Below, in pieces: positions 44,943 to 52,983 of a stretch of DNA of 64,000 nucleotides. Within the stretch, counting starts at the first letter, position 1. Each line of letters opens with the position of its first letter. Both the position numbers and the translations under genes were made by a program. The stretch is from UBA7803 sp041395905 (GTDB lineage: Bacteria > Pseudomonadota > Gammaproteobacteria > Pseudomonadales > Azotimanducaceae): positions 434,001 to 498,000 of the forward strand of contig JAWKZP010000002.1 in assembly GCA_041395905.1 (NCBI GenBank). Direction: 5' to 3'. Under the pieces are notes generated by a model. It searched no databases and was not told the origin of the DNA. It worked only from the letters and a program-made list of their open reading frames with translations.

Positions 44943-45536
44943 ATGCTAATGCGAATTATTATCGCTTGCGTTTTGAGCGCCTGCCTGTCCCCGGTAGGCG
45001 TCGGCCTGGCGGGCGCGGGCCTGGGTCTCGTCGCGTGGGCCGCCGACGCCAGGGCGGCGGAACACGCCTACCAGAGCACCGAATCGTTCATCGAGGAGAG
45101 CTTTGCCGGCGCTGTCCCGGCGGCCCGCGTGCTGTGGCTGAGCCCGCAACTGCGTGAAACGGTACGCGACGTACTGGGGCGCGAGCCCTCGCTGCGCGTG
45201 CGTTACTGGCGCCAGGCCGGGCGCAGCGCCTGGGTGCTCGACGAGATCGGCAAGGAACAGCCCATCACCGCCGGCGTGCTGATCCGGGACGGCGCGATCG
45301 AGGATATGCGCGTGCTCGCATTCCGCGAGAGTCGCGGCTGGGAGATCCGCTATCCGTTCTTCACCAGCCAGTTCCGTGAGGCCCGGCTGGCGCCGGACCA
45401 CGCCCTGACCCGCCACATCGACGGCATTACCGGCGCCACGCTCTCGGTGCGCGCCATGGACCGGATGGCCCGCGTTGCCCTGCTGCTGGACGCCCAGGTT
45501 CGCAACGATGAGGCCCGGCTGGCGCGGGCGGACTGA
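44943..45536 (+). CDS. Exported FMN-binding protein with ApbE flavinylation motif
   Basis: A 197-residue exported protein: a long hydrophobic signal or anchor (residues 4-38), then an FMN-binding domain of the NqrC/RnfG type. The motif DGITGAT at 160-166 matches the ApbE target consensus, so FMN is probably attached to T166. It probably carries electrons in the periplasm. It lies between a Fur-regulated porin and a small PepSY membrane protein. ATG 44943 is followed by a second ATG two codons later. An apbE gene is present at 33.6 kb. Confidence 0.78.
   Translation: MLMRIIIACVLSACLSPVGVGLAGAGLGLVAWAADARAAEHAYQSTESFIEESFAGAVPAARVLWLSPQLRETVRDVLGREPSLRVRYWRQAGRSAWVLDEIGKEQPITAGVLIRDGAIEDMRVLAFRESRGWEIRYPFFTSQFREARLAPDHALTRHIDGITGATLSVRAMDRMARVALLLDAQVRNDEARLARAD
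44945..44963. promoter_or_regulatory. Fur box overlapping start of FMN-binding protein gene
   Basis: Fifteen of 19 bases match the Fur consensus, the best of the three boxes. It covers codons 1-7 of the FMN-binding protein gene, so Fur bound here could block transcription through the region, or an internal promoter may be hidden at the porin gene's end. Confidence 0.65.
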
Positions 45537-45543
45537 ACGCACC

Positions 45544-46293
45544 TTGGCTGTCCCAGAGCACCAGTCCAGGGCGGCCGGGCGACGCCGCCGGCGCCTGTAC
45601 CGCTGGCACCGCCGGGCGGGTGTCAGCGCCGCGGCGTTTCTGCTGTTCCTGGCCGCAACCGGCGTGCCGCTGCAGTACAGCGCCGAGCTGCAGCTGGAGC
45701 GGCGCTACGTCACGGTAGGCGCCATTCTGGATCACTACGGCCTGCAGGCTCCGAACCTGGCGCTCGGCAGCGCCGGGCTGGTCGCGGTAGACGACCAGAT
45801 CTTCTACCAGCATCGGCCCGTCGCGCAGCTGGCGGGCTTCAGCGGCGCCCTGCGCTATCAGGGGCTGGTGCTGGCCGCCGGCAGCGAGCAGGTACTGCTG
45901 CTGGACCCGGATGCGGCGGCCCCGGTACTGGACCAGTTCCGTTTCACCGGTGGCCTGGGGCGGCTCGGCAGCATCGAGGGGCTGCCCGTGCTCGAGACCG
46001 GTACCGGCGTCCTGATGGCCGATGCCGAGCTGGCCAACTGGCGACCGCTTACCCGTGCGCCGGCAACCGAGCCCGAGTGGGCGGTGGCCGAAGCGCTGAG
46101 TGCGGCCGCTGCGGCCCCCTATCTCACCGCTTATCGTGAACGCATGCTGCCGCTGCAGCGCTGCCTGCAGGACCTGCACAGCGGGCGCTTCTTTGGCCCA
46201 CTGGGCGTGCTCTTCGTCAACCTGGCGTCCGCTGCGCTCGTGTTCCTGGCGGCCAGCGGGCTGATTCTCTGGTGGCGCCAGCACAACCGCTGA
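45544..46293 (+). CDS. Small PepSY-type membrane protein
   Basis: A 249-residue protein with a basic cytoplasmic start, a first transmembrane segment (AGVSAAAFLLFLAATGVPLQYSA, about residues 26-48), a periplasmic domain of about 160 residues and a second transmembrane segment near the C-terminus (LVFLAASGLILWW). It resembles a compact PepSY-TM protein; larger members (PiuB, FoxB, FsrB) reduce ferric siderophores. The only in-frame start before the first membrane segment is TTG 45544. Together with the exported FMN-binding protein it could form an electron path to the periplasm. Confidence 0.7.
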   Translation: MAVPEHQSRAAGRRRRRLYRWHRRAGVSAAAFLLFLAATGVPLQYSAELQLERRYVTVGAILDHYGLQAPNLALGSAGLVAVDDQIFYQHRPVAQLAGFSGALRYQGLVLAAGSEQVLLLDPDAAAPVLDQFRFTGGLGRLGSIEGLPVLETGTGVLMADAELANWRPLTRAPATEPEWAVAEALSAAAAAPYLTAYRERMLPLQRCLQDLHSGRFFGPLGVLFVNLASAALVFLAASGLILWWRQHNR

Positions 46294-46350
46294 CGCAAAC
46301 TTTTTTGCCGCCTGCCACGACTGTGGGATTGAGCAGAAGGATATCCGCCC

Positions 46351-46899
46351 ATGCTGGGTAGCGCCTCCGACGAGACCCTGGTCAGCCGCGCGCTCGCGGG
46401 GTCCAACGGCGCCTGGACGAAGCTGGTGCAACGCTACGAGCGCCGCATCTACAACTACGCCCTGCGCATGGTCGGTCACCCCGACGACGCGGCAGACCTG
46501 CTGCAGGAGGTATTCGTGGGCGTGTATCGGAATCTGTCAGGCTACCGAGGCGATGCCAGCTTCAAGTCCTGGCTGTTCCGCATCGCCAGCTATCGCTGCA
46601 CGGACTACCTGCGTCGACGCCGCGTGCACGATTCGTTCGACGAGAACGACGAGACCGCGCCAAGCGCCGCGGATCCTCTGGGCGACGCCCTCACCACCCA
46701 CGCCAACCGCGAGATTTCTCACGCGCTCGCGGGCCTGCCGGAGGAGCAGCGCCACGTGGTGGAGCTCAAGTTCTTTCAGGATTTCACATTCGAAGACATT
46801 GCCGCGCAGCTGGGCATCTCGCCCAACACCGCCAAAACCCGACTCTACACGGCGCTGCGCAAGCTCAAGCAGAACGAGGAACTTCGACATGCATTGTGA
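46351..46899 (+). CDS. ECF RNA polymerase sigma factor (RpoE-like)
   Basis: A 182-residue ECF sigma factor. Region 2 contains YALRMVGHPDDAADLLQEVFVGVYRNL and FKSWLFRIASYRCTDYLRRR, and region 4 contains ALAGLPEEQRHVVELKFFQDFTFEDIAAQLGISPNTAKTRL, the helix-turn-helix that reads the -35 element. Its stop lies inside the start region of the anti-sigma gene (11-base overlap), so both are translated as a unit. Target genes are unknown. Confidence 0.9.
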   Translation: MLGSASDETLVSRALAGSNGAWTKLVQRYERRIYNYALRMVGHPDDAADLLQEVFVGVYRNLSGYRGDASFKSWLFRIASYRCTDYLRRRRVHDSFDENDETAPSAADPLGDALTTHANREISHALAGLPEEQRHVVELKFFQDFTFEDIAAQLGISPNTAKTRLYTALRKLKQNEELRHAL

Positions 46900-47578
46900 C
46901 GAGGTAGGACAGCTGTTGATAGAGGCCCTCGACCGGCCGCTGGAAGCCGCCGACGAGCGCGCCGTGGCCGCTCACCTGGAGGCGTGCACCGAGTGTCAGC
47001 AGCTGCGCGAGAGCATACGGAGCATGCAGTCGCGCACGCGGGTCTGGCACGAGGTACCGGCCCCGCGCTGGAACGCCACGCCGTCGTGGCAGGCAGCCGG
47101 CAACGCCCGCGGCGGCCCAGCACCCGTCAGCGCCGGGTTGCCCGGCTGGGGCGCCTGGCTGCAGCAGTGGCTGCCGTCACTGACCAGCGCGGCCGCGCTG
47201 GTCGTGGTGGCGGCCCTGTACCTCAACGGTCCTGCCGGTACCGCTCCCACGGCGCCCGCCGGTGACGCCGGGCCATCGCACCCGGTAGCGGCCAGGGGCA
47301 CGCCCCCTGGGCAGCTGCAGGCCGCCGCGACGCCGGTGAGCTTGACGGACGATCAGGTCGGCGCGCTGCTTGCCGCCAGCCGCAGCGAGCGCCAGCAGGA
47401 ACTGGAGGCCCTGGTGAAACTGCTGACGGCCGAAATGGACCGGCGCTCCATGGAGACCGAGCAGAGCCTGAAGTACGTGATCGCCCATCAGATCCAGGGG
47501 CAGCGCGAGCTGAGCGACATTCAGCAGCGGATCGAGACGCTCAAGCGCGGCGCCGGCGATCGGGGCGATCCGCTGTGA
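46889..47578 (+). CDS. Zinc-type anti-sigma factor, membrane-anchored
   Basis: A 229-residue anti-sigma factor. The cytoplasmic N-terminus has the zinc-binding anti-sigma motif H-x3-C-x2-C (HLEACTEC), a transmembrane segment lies near residues 92-110 (LTSAAALVVVAALYLNG), and the periplasmic region of about 115 residues is helical (QELEALVKLLTAEMDRRSMETEQ). It should hold the adjacent sigma factor inactive until a periplasmic signal arrives. Its stop overlaps the next start (GTGA), coupling it to the exported coiled-coil protein, a possible sensor. Confidence 0.85.
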   Translation: MHCDEVGQLLIEALDRPLEAADERAVAAHLEACTECQQLRESIRSMQSRTRVWHEVPAPRWNATPSWQAAGNARGGPAPVSAGLPGWGAWLQQWLPSLTSAAALVVVAALYLNGPAGTAPTAPAGDAGPSHPVAARGTPPGQLQAAATPVSLTDDQVGALLAASRSERQQELEALVKLLTAEMDRRSMETEQSLKYVIAHQIQGQRELSDIQQRIETLKRGAGDRGDPL

Positions 47579-48426
47579 GCGGTGCCCGCACCATGGCGCT
47601 GGCGTTGTGCCTGATTGCTGCTACGGCTGCGGCGCGAACGCCTGATGATCTGGACAGCATCAGCAAGGAGCTGCGGATCGGCGCCGACGTGTTCCGCTCC
47701 GCGCTGACGGCAGCGTTGCCCGCAGGTACCCGCCTGGCGCGTGTCGAGGCCGACTACCTGGCCCACCAGGGCGCGCTGCTCACCCTGGATCTGGCCACTC
47801 CCTGGTTGAGCCTGGACGCCGACGACAACGCGCGCATCGATGCGCGCGTGGGGCTGGACTCGCTGGACCAGCTGCCCGACATGGTGCAGGACGTGCTGGC
47901 GGAGCTGCAGATCGACATCGCGCCCTATGCTCCCGAGGATCTGGCGGAGCTGCGTCAGCTGCGCGGCTCCCAGCGCGATCTGCGTGCCGAAGCACGTGAC
48001 GTGCGGGCCCGGCGCCGCGCTGCCGAACGGGAGCTGGCACGCCTGGAAGCCCACGACCAGGAGCCGGAACGCCGCGACGCGCTGCGCGCCGAGATCGAGG
48101 TGCTGGACAAGGACCTGGCGGCCATCGATGGGGAATACGAAGCTCTGGACGCGGACATCACCCGGGTCTATGCCGCCGCCGGCGGCAGTGACCGGTCCGA
48201 CGCCGGCGCCGCCGACCAGCAACTGTCCGAGGCCATAGGCGAGGCGGTCTGCAGCTATGGAGCGACCTTCAGAAGCCTCGGCTCGCAGCAGTACCTGACG
48301 GTGCTGGTACGGCGGCCGGAGCACAAACGCGTGTTCGTGTTCAAGATGGAACACGTCAACGACTGCCGCCGCGGTGATGGCGATGCCGCCCGCCTGCTGG
48401 AACGCAGCGACCAGTACGACATGTGA
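47575..48426 (+). CDS. Exported coiled-coil protein of unknown function
   Basis: A 283-residue protein with a signal peptide (TMALALCLIAATAAA). A beta-rich N-terminal part is followed by a heptad-rich coiled coil near residues 120-195 (QRDLRAEARDVRARRRAAERELARL), and a C-terminal domain with SLGSQQYLTVLVRRPEHKRVFVF, with two cysteines. It lies in the same operon as the ECF sigma/anti-sigma pair (4-base overlap). A periplasmic regulator of the anti-sigma factor, or an effector of the stress response, are both possible. Confidence 0.72.
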   Translation: MSGARTMALALCLIAATAAARTPDDLDSISKELRIGADVFRSALTAALPAGTRLARVEADYLAHQGALLTLDLATPWLSLDADDNARIDARVGLDSLDQLPDMVQDVLAELQIDIAPYAPEDLAELRQLRGSQRDLRAEARDVRARRRAAERELARLEAHDQEPERRDALRAEIEVLDKDLAAIDGEYEALDADITRVYAAAGGSDRSDAGAADQQLSEAIGEAVCSYGATFRSLGSQQYLTVLVRRPEHKRVFVFKMEHVNDCRRGDGDAARLLERSDQYDM

Positions 48427-48466
48427 GCGGGGACCCCGTCAGCGCCCGCGGTGGAGCGCGATGGGC

Positions 48467-49315
48467 TCAGTCGTCGATTTCCAGCAGGCGTCGATACTGA
48501 CGCATGTGCCGTCGCGCCGACAACTCGTCGCCCATCAGCTCGCTCAGCCGCGAAAGATTGTAGTGGGCATCAGGTACGGCCGGCGCGCGCCGGTAGAAGT
48601 CGAGCGCGGTCTCGAGCTCATTCTGCTCATCGAAAACCGTACCCAGGTTGTACAGCGCGAGCTGGTGCGATGGGGCAACGGCCAGCGCCAGCTCATAGTG
48701 GCGCTGCGCCCGCTTCAGGTCGCCCTTGAGCTGCAGCAGGCGTCCCAGGTTGACGTGGGCGTCGGCATTGCGGGCATCGAGCTCGATGGCGCGCGCGTAC
48801 GCCTCCGGCGCGCGTTCGTTGTCCAGCTCCTCGAGGTCGAGGCCGAGGTTGTACCACTCGTCGCTGCTGTAGGCGTCCACCTCTTTCAGAGTGATGGTAG
48901 GCAGCTCGCTGCCCGGCAGCTGGGTCACCTTCGCGCTTACCGACGCAGCCTCGGTTGGACCGGCGAACGCGAACTCCATCTGCACCTGCCCGGTTTCGGC
49001 GTCCCAGGTCTGGTTCTGCTCGCGTACGACCACCGCATTCCCCTGCGCAGCGATGCGCAGGGCCGCCAGTGGCCGAGCCTGATCCAGACGCGCGTGCAGG
49101 CGCCGCAGGACACGGAAGGTGCGCCGCGGCGAGATGTTCGCCTCCAGCAGGCCCTTGGCCGTGCGCAGCAGCACCACGTCCTGAAAGTCGAACAGAAACT
49201 GCCCGCGCGCGCCGCGTGCGGGCTCGATCAGTGCGCGCCGGACGAAGTGGCGAACCTGCTGTGGTTTGAAGCCGATCAGATCGGAAACTTCACGGGTCGT
49301 ATATCCGCTCATCAA
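48467..49315 (-). CDS. MerR-type HTH protein fused to TPR repeats
   Basis: A 282-residue protein. Residues 1-75 form a MerR-like winged helix (YTTREVSDLIGFKPQQVRHFVRRALI), then a linking region of about 70 residues with VVVREQNQTWDAETGQVQ, and a C-terminal set of about four TPR units (EWYNLGLDLEEL, DAHVNLGRLLQLKGDLKRAQRHYELAL). No effector-binding domain of the classical MerR type is present. The architecture suggests DNA binding controlled by a protein partner. It converges with the ECF operon. Confidence 0.8.
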   Translation of the reverse strand: MMSGYTTREVSDLIGFKPQQVRHFVRRALIEPARGARGQFLFDFQDVVLLRTAKGLLEANISPRRTFRVLRRLHARLDQARPLAALRIAAQGNAVVVREQNQTWDAETGQVQMEFAFAGPTEAASVSAKVTQLPGSELPTITLKEVDAYSSDEWYNLGLDLEELDNERAPEAYARAIELDARNADAHVNLGRLLQLKGDLKRAQRHYELALAVAPSHQLALYNLGTVFDEQNELETALDFYRRAPAVPDAHYNLSRLSELMGDELSARRHMRQYRRLLEIDD

Positions 49316-49426
49316 TGCGCGTGACGACTCCTGCTCCCCGGGGAATTGCGCCTGACGGTGGGCCGGGCGCAGCAGAGACTATAGCGCAGGGGCTCGACCC
49401 CCTCAACCGAGCAGGGCCACGAGCGC

Positions 49427-49460
49427 TGCCGGGCAGGTGCCTGCCGGGCACGTGCGGCAG
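49427..49460. promoter_or_regulatory. GC-rich direct/inverted repeat upstream of LLM gene
   Basis: CTGCCGGGCA occurs twice (49427-49436 and 49441-49450), and CTGCCG (49441-49446) pairs with CGGCAG (49455-49460). It lies 57 bases upstream of the luciferase-like gene start in the 201-base divergent gap. It could be an operator or leader structure; no known site is recognised. Confidence 0.3.
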
Positions 49461-49516
49461 GCCCCAAGCCTTTATACTTGCCGTTCCATTCAAGCCCGAC
49501 ACAACAGAGACAGATC

Positions 49517-50536
49517 ATGGCAGACCTCAAGCTCGGCCTCCAGCTCGGCTACTGGAGCGCGAACCCGCCGCAGAACTTCGTCGCGCTGGCTCAGGAGGCC
49601 GAGCGGCTCGGCTTCGATTCCGTGTGGACGGCGGAAGCCTACGGCTCGGACGCACTGACGCCGCTGGCCTGGATCGGCGCCTCGACGTCGAAGATTCGTC
49701 TGGGCACCGGCGTCTGCCAGATGTCCGCGCGTTCCCCCACCGCCGCGGCCATGGCCGCGCTCACGCTCGACCACATGTCCGGCGGCCGCATGATTCTCGG
49801 GCTCGGGGTGTCCGGCCCGCAGGTGGTGGAAGGCTGGTACGGAGCGCCGTTCTCCAAGCCGCTGGCGCGCACCCGGGAATACGTCTCCATCATCCGCCAG
49901 GTACTGGCACGCGAACATCCGGTCAGCAACGCTGGCCCCCACTACCCCCTGCCGTACACCGGCGAAGGCGCCTGGGGTCTGGGCAAGCCGCTGAAATCCA
50001 TCGTCCACCCGCTGCGTGCCGATCTGCCCATCTTCATGGGTGCCGAGGGCCCGAAGAACGTCGCGCTGGCAGCCGAGATCGCCGATGGCTGGCTGCCCCT
50101 GTACTACTCACCGTTTCGCACCGACGTGTACGCGGCTTCCCTTTCCAACGCCCGGCCCGGATTCGAGATATCCCAGGGTGTGGTCGTCAACATCACCGAC
50201 GATGTCGAGCGCGGCCTGCTTCCGGTCAAGCAGATGCTGGCGCTCTACGTCGGCGGCATGGGCGCGCAGAAGCGCAACTTCCACAAGGAACTGGTGAGCC
50301 GCATGGGTTTCGAAGCGGAAGCGGAACGCGTTCAGGAGCTGTTCCTGGGCGGCAACAAGGAGCAGGCCGTGCTTGCCGTGCCCGATCAGCTGGCGGATGA
50401 GATCTCGCTGGTGGGGCCGGTCGCGCGGATCCGCGAGCGGCTCGACGTCTGGCGGCAGACCCCGGTCACCTCGCTGCTGGTCTCGGCACGCAGCGCCGCA
50501 GAACTGCGCACCATCGCCGAGCTGGTGCTCGGCTGA
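49517..50536 (+). CDS. LLM-class flavin-dependent oxidoreductase (F420-type-like)
   Basis: A 339-residue luciferase-like TIM-barrel protein. Start MADLKLGLQLGYWS leads to FDSVWTAEAYGSDALTPLAWIG and GGRMILGLGVSGPQVVEGWYG, a pattern common in F420-dependent family members described from Mycobacterium. In a proteobacterium, FMN or F420 are both possible cofactors, so the specific family name should be treated with care. The ATG at 49517 was preferred to an earlier in-frame ATG because conserved sequence starts here. It is divergent from the MerR-TPR gene. Confidence 0.83.
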   Translation: MADLKLGLQLGYWSANPPQNFVALAQEAERLGFDSVWTAEAYGSDALTPLAWIGASTSKIRLGTGVCQMSARSPTAAAMAALTLDHMSGGRMILGLGVSGPQVVEGWYGAPFSKPLARTREYVSIIRQVLAREHPVSNAGPHYPLPYTGEGAWGLGKPLKSIVHPLRADLPIFMGAEGPKNVALAAEIADGWLPLYYSPFRTDVYAASLSNARPGFEISQGVVVNITDDVERGLLPVKQMLALYVGGMGAQKRNFHKELVSRMGFEAEAERVQELFLGGNKEQAVLAVPDQLADEISLVGPVARIRERLDVWRQTPVTSLLVSARSAAELRTIAELVLG

Positions 50537-50605
50537 GCGCGCCGGAAGGCGCCCCGCGGCTCTGCCGCCGCGCAGTAATCCGGACTACCGGAGAGTGGAT
50601 CGGCG

Positions 50606-52393
50606 CTAGAGCGTCTGCTTGACGCTCAGCGTCAGCTCGACGCCACGGACGCCGGGGCCGTTCTGCAGCGGAAATCCGAGGTCCACGTGGAGGATGCGGT
50701 CACGCCTCGTGCGCGTCGACTCGAGGCGCAGGCCGATCCCCACGTCGCTCAGAGTGTCGAAGTAGCCTTTGTCCAGATCGGACTGGGGGACCCAGGGCGG
50801 CGCCGCGTCCGAGTACCAGGCACGGCCAACATCGACGAATACCGCCGCGCCGATGCGGAACATCTGCAGAGGGTACACGTCGGCGTAGTAGCGCTCCTCA
50901 AGGGTGACCAGAAAGCGCCGGTCGCCGCTTTGAAACCGGTTGGGAAAGCCGCGCAGGCCGGTTTCGCCCCCGAGCATCAGGGTGGTGTCGATCGACGGGT
51001 TGTGCGTCATGGCCACGCTGGTGCGTACCAGCAGGCTGAGGTTGTGCGCCTGACGCAGTCGATAGGCGACCTCCGCCTCCGCAACGATGTCCTCGCCGCG
51101 CGAGCGATCGAGATCGTAGTAGCCGCTTGCCGTCACGCCCAGCGTGAGCAGCTGCGAAGTGGTCAACCAGGTGGCGTCCGAGTAGCGCAGCTGTGCCACC
51201 AGCTCGTCGCTGGCTCCGCCGAACGCATCGCTGGAGTAACCGACCTGCACATACAGCCGTCGGCCCAGCGCCACGTCCTCGGTACGCTGCACGCGATCGA
51301 AGTTCATGCGCGTATCGAAATCGTCTTCCACCTGCTGGTAGGCGACGTACGGGTAAACGCGCTTGCGGTCGTCCGCCTGCAGTTCTCCCGCCAGCGGCAG
51401 CAGCTCCGGCGGCAGATCGAAGCGGTCACGCTCGTAACCCAGGCCCGCAACAAAGCGATGCACGCGGCTGCTGTGACGGCCCGGTGACCAGCCTAGGGAC
51501 AGATCCAGCCGCTGGCTGTCGGCCTGATACTCGTAGAGTTTGTCGCCAACGAAGTACAGCCCCTCGTCACGCTGGTAGTCGTTGCCGGTGAGGCCGGCAG
51601 CCCAGCGCGCGTCCAGCGCGTAGAACGGTCGACGCAGGGACGCCGCACGGCGGCCGCCGTCGCTGTTGTCGAGCACGCCCAGGTCCAGTGCCCAGCGGGA
51701 GCCGTGCACGTTCGGGTCGGTGAAGCGGAACCCGATGCCGCTGCGGTCTACGTCGTTCTCGTAACCCAGCGACACGGCGCTGCCGGTCCCGGCGACATTG
51801 GAGTCGCTCAATCCGAAGCTGTACCGATTCTCCCCGCCCGAGCGGTCGAAGCCGAGCCGGGGATTGAGTGTCCACACGTCGCGCGTGACCACGTACACGT
51901 CGAGCCGGCGACCGCACAGGCGCCGGGGGATGATGCGGGCATCGTATAGATAGCTTTTGGCGCGCAGCACGCGCTCGGCCTCGCGCAGATCGCGCACCCG
52001 CACGTGATCTCCGCGCATCACCGGCAGCACGCTGAGAATCACCCGTTCCCGGGTTTCCAGGTGGTAGCGGTTGACGGCACGGTGGAACCAGTTCTCAGGC
52101 TGCTCGAAGACGTCCTGACGAACCACCGCGATCTCGCCGAGATCGAAGTCCGCGTCGGGGGGAAGCACGTCCCAGACGGCGTCCGGGTCATGCGCTTCGA
52201 ACTGATAGGTCGCGAGCGTCGTGACGTCCTGATCGGTAGTGGCCACGCAATCCGGCGCCAGCCCCGCAGCGCCCGGGGCCATGCCATCCCCGCCCTGGTC
52301 CGCGCGGGCAGCACCGCTCAGGGAAATGCAGCCGTACAACCACAGCATTGCCTGCAGCGATAGCCTCCTGCTGATGCTCGCGTCAATACCCAT
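50606..52393 (-). CDS. BamA/Omp85-like outer-membrane surface-antigen protein
   Basis: A 595-residue exported protein with an N-terminal signal region (LWLYGCISLSGAARA). The first part contains a POTRA-like unit (SVLPVMRGDHVRVRDLREAERVLRAKSYLYDARI), followed by an Omp85-type 16-strand barrel with segments such as GENRYSFGLSDSNVAGTGSAVSLGY and GGETGLRGFPNRFQSGDR (the conserved RGF loop motif is RGFPN). The C-terminus ends VKQTL, not the usual F. With only one clear POTRA domain it is shorter than BamA (about 800 residues), so it is more like a TamA-like or orphan D15 protein. Role: probably insertion or secretion of a specific cargo. Confidence 0.78.
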   Translation of the reverse strand: MGIDASISRRLSLQAMLWLYGCISLSGAARADQGGDGMAPGAAGLAPDCVATTDQDVTTLATYQFEAHDPDAVWDVLPPDADFDLGEIAVVRQDVFEQPENWFHRAVNRYHLETRERVILSVLPVMRGDHVRVRDLREAERVLRAKSYLYDARIIPRRLCGRRLDVYVVTRDVWTLNPRLGFDRSGGENRYSFGLSDSNVAGTGSAVSLGYENDVDRSGIGFRFTDPNVHGSRWALDLGVLDNSDGGRRAASLRRPFYALDARWAAGLTGNDYQRDEGLYFVGDKLYEYQADSQRLDLSLGWSPGRHSSRVHRFVAGLGYERDRFDLPPELLPLAGELQADDRKRVYPYVAYQQVEDDFDTRMNFDRVQRTEDVALGRRLYVQVGYSSDAFGGASDELVAQLRYSDATWLTTSQLLTLGVTASGYYDLDRSRGEDIVAEAEVAYRLRQAHNLSLLVRTSVAMTHNPSIDTTLMLGGETGLRGFPNRFQSGDRRFLVTLEERYYADVYPLQMFRIGAAVFVDVGRAWYSDAAPPWVPQSDLDKGYFDTLSDVGIGLRLESTRTRRDRILHVDLGFPLQNGPGVRGVELTLSVKQTL

Positions 52394-52467
52394 CGGCCCG
52401 CTTCAGCTCGCTGGCTCCGGCACCGTGCGGCAGCGCTCGACTACGACTGACACTATGGCTCGGCGCC

Positions 52468-52983
52468 TCAGCGACGCGTCTGCCCCAGCGCGTTGTCGAG
52501 CAGTTCGAGCTGCTCGTCGCTGATGCGCCGGAACTCCGGTATCTGGCACGGCGGGCCGAGCAGATTGGCCGCATAGCTGCCCACGTTCATCGCGCGTACG
52601 GAGTCCAGGGCGCACAACCGAACGTCGCCGCTCTCATAGGCGACCGGACCCCGACGGTACAGACCAGGGCAGCGGCTGCGCAGCACCACCAGGTACTTCT
52701 CGTCGCGCGACAGCCTGAATACCAGATGGCGCTCGTCGAGCACGTCGACCCGATCGATGCGGGCGCGGGGCAGGCAGCGCGGCGATTCGACATACTCATC
52801 CTGACCCGCAGTGGTCCCGAGAATGGTTTCGAGGTCGAGCGGAGCATCCTCCGACACAGTCTCGGCGGACTGCCCGCTGGCCTGCCCGGATGCGACCAGC
52901 AGCAATAGGCTCGCGAGCGCTGCGCCCAGGCATCGCAGACCGAATCCGCCGTCTGCTCTGCGATCCTGCAGCCCTCGGCTCAT
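52468..52983 (-). CDS. Exported DUF6491-like protein
   Basis: A 171-residue protein with a signal peptide (ALASLLLLVASGQASG) and a mature DUF6491-type core: RIDRVDVLDERHLVFRLSRDEKYLVVLRSRCPGL, then CALDSVRAMNVGS and a terminal PPCQIPEFRRIS. It has cysteines in positions that match the protein at 23 kb, plus two more. The start at 52983 overlaps the stop of the sirtuin frame by four bases (ATGA), a coupling that would matter if the sirtuin is intact. Function unknown. Confidence 0.72.
   Translation of the reverse strand: MSRGLQDRRADGGFGLRCLGAALASLLLLVASGQASGQSAETVSEDAPLDLETILGTTAGQDEYVESPRCLPRARIDRVDVLDERHLVFRLSRDEKYLVVLRSRCPGLYRRGPVAYESGDVRLCALDSVRAMNVGSYAANLLGPPCQIPEFRRISDEQLELLDNALGQTRR

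Noticed and set aside
46294..46350. An autoregulated ECF promoter ahead of the sigma factor gene
   Set aside because: AAACTT could be a -35 element, but no matching -10 at the right distance is convincing.
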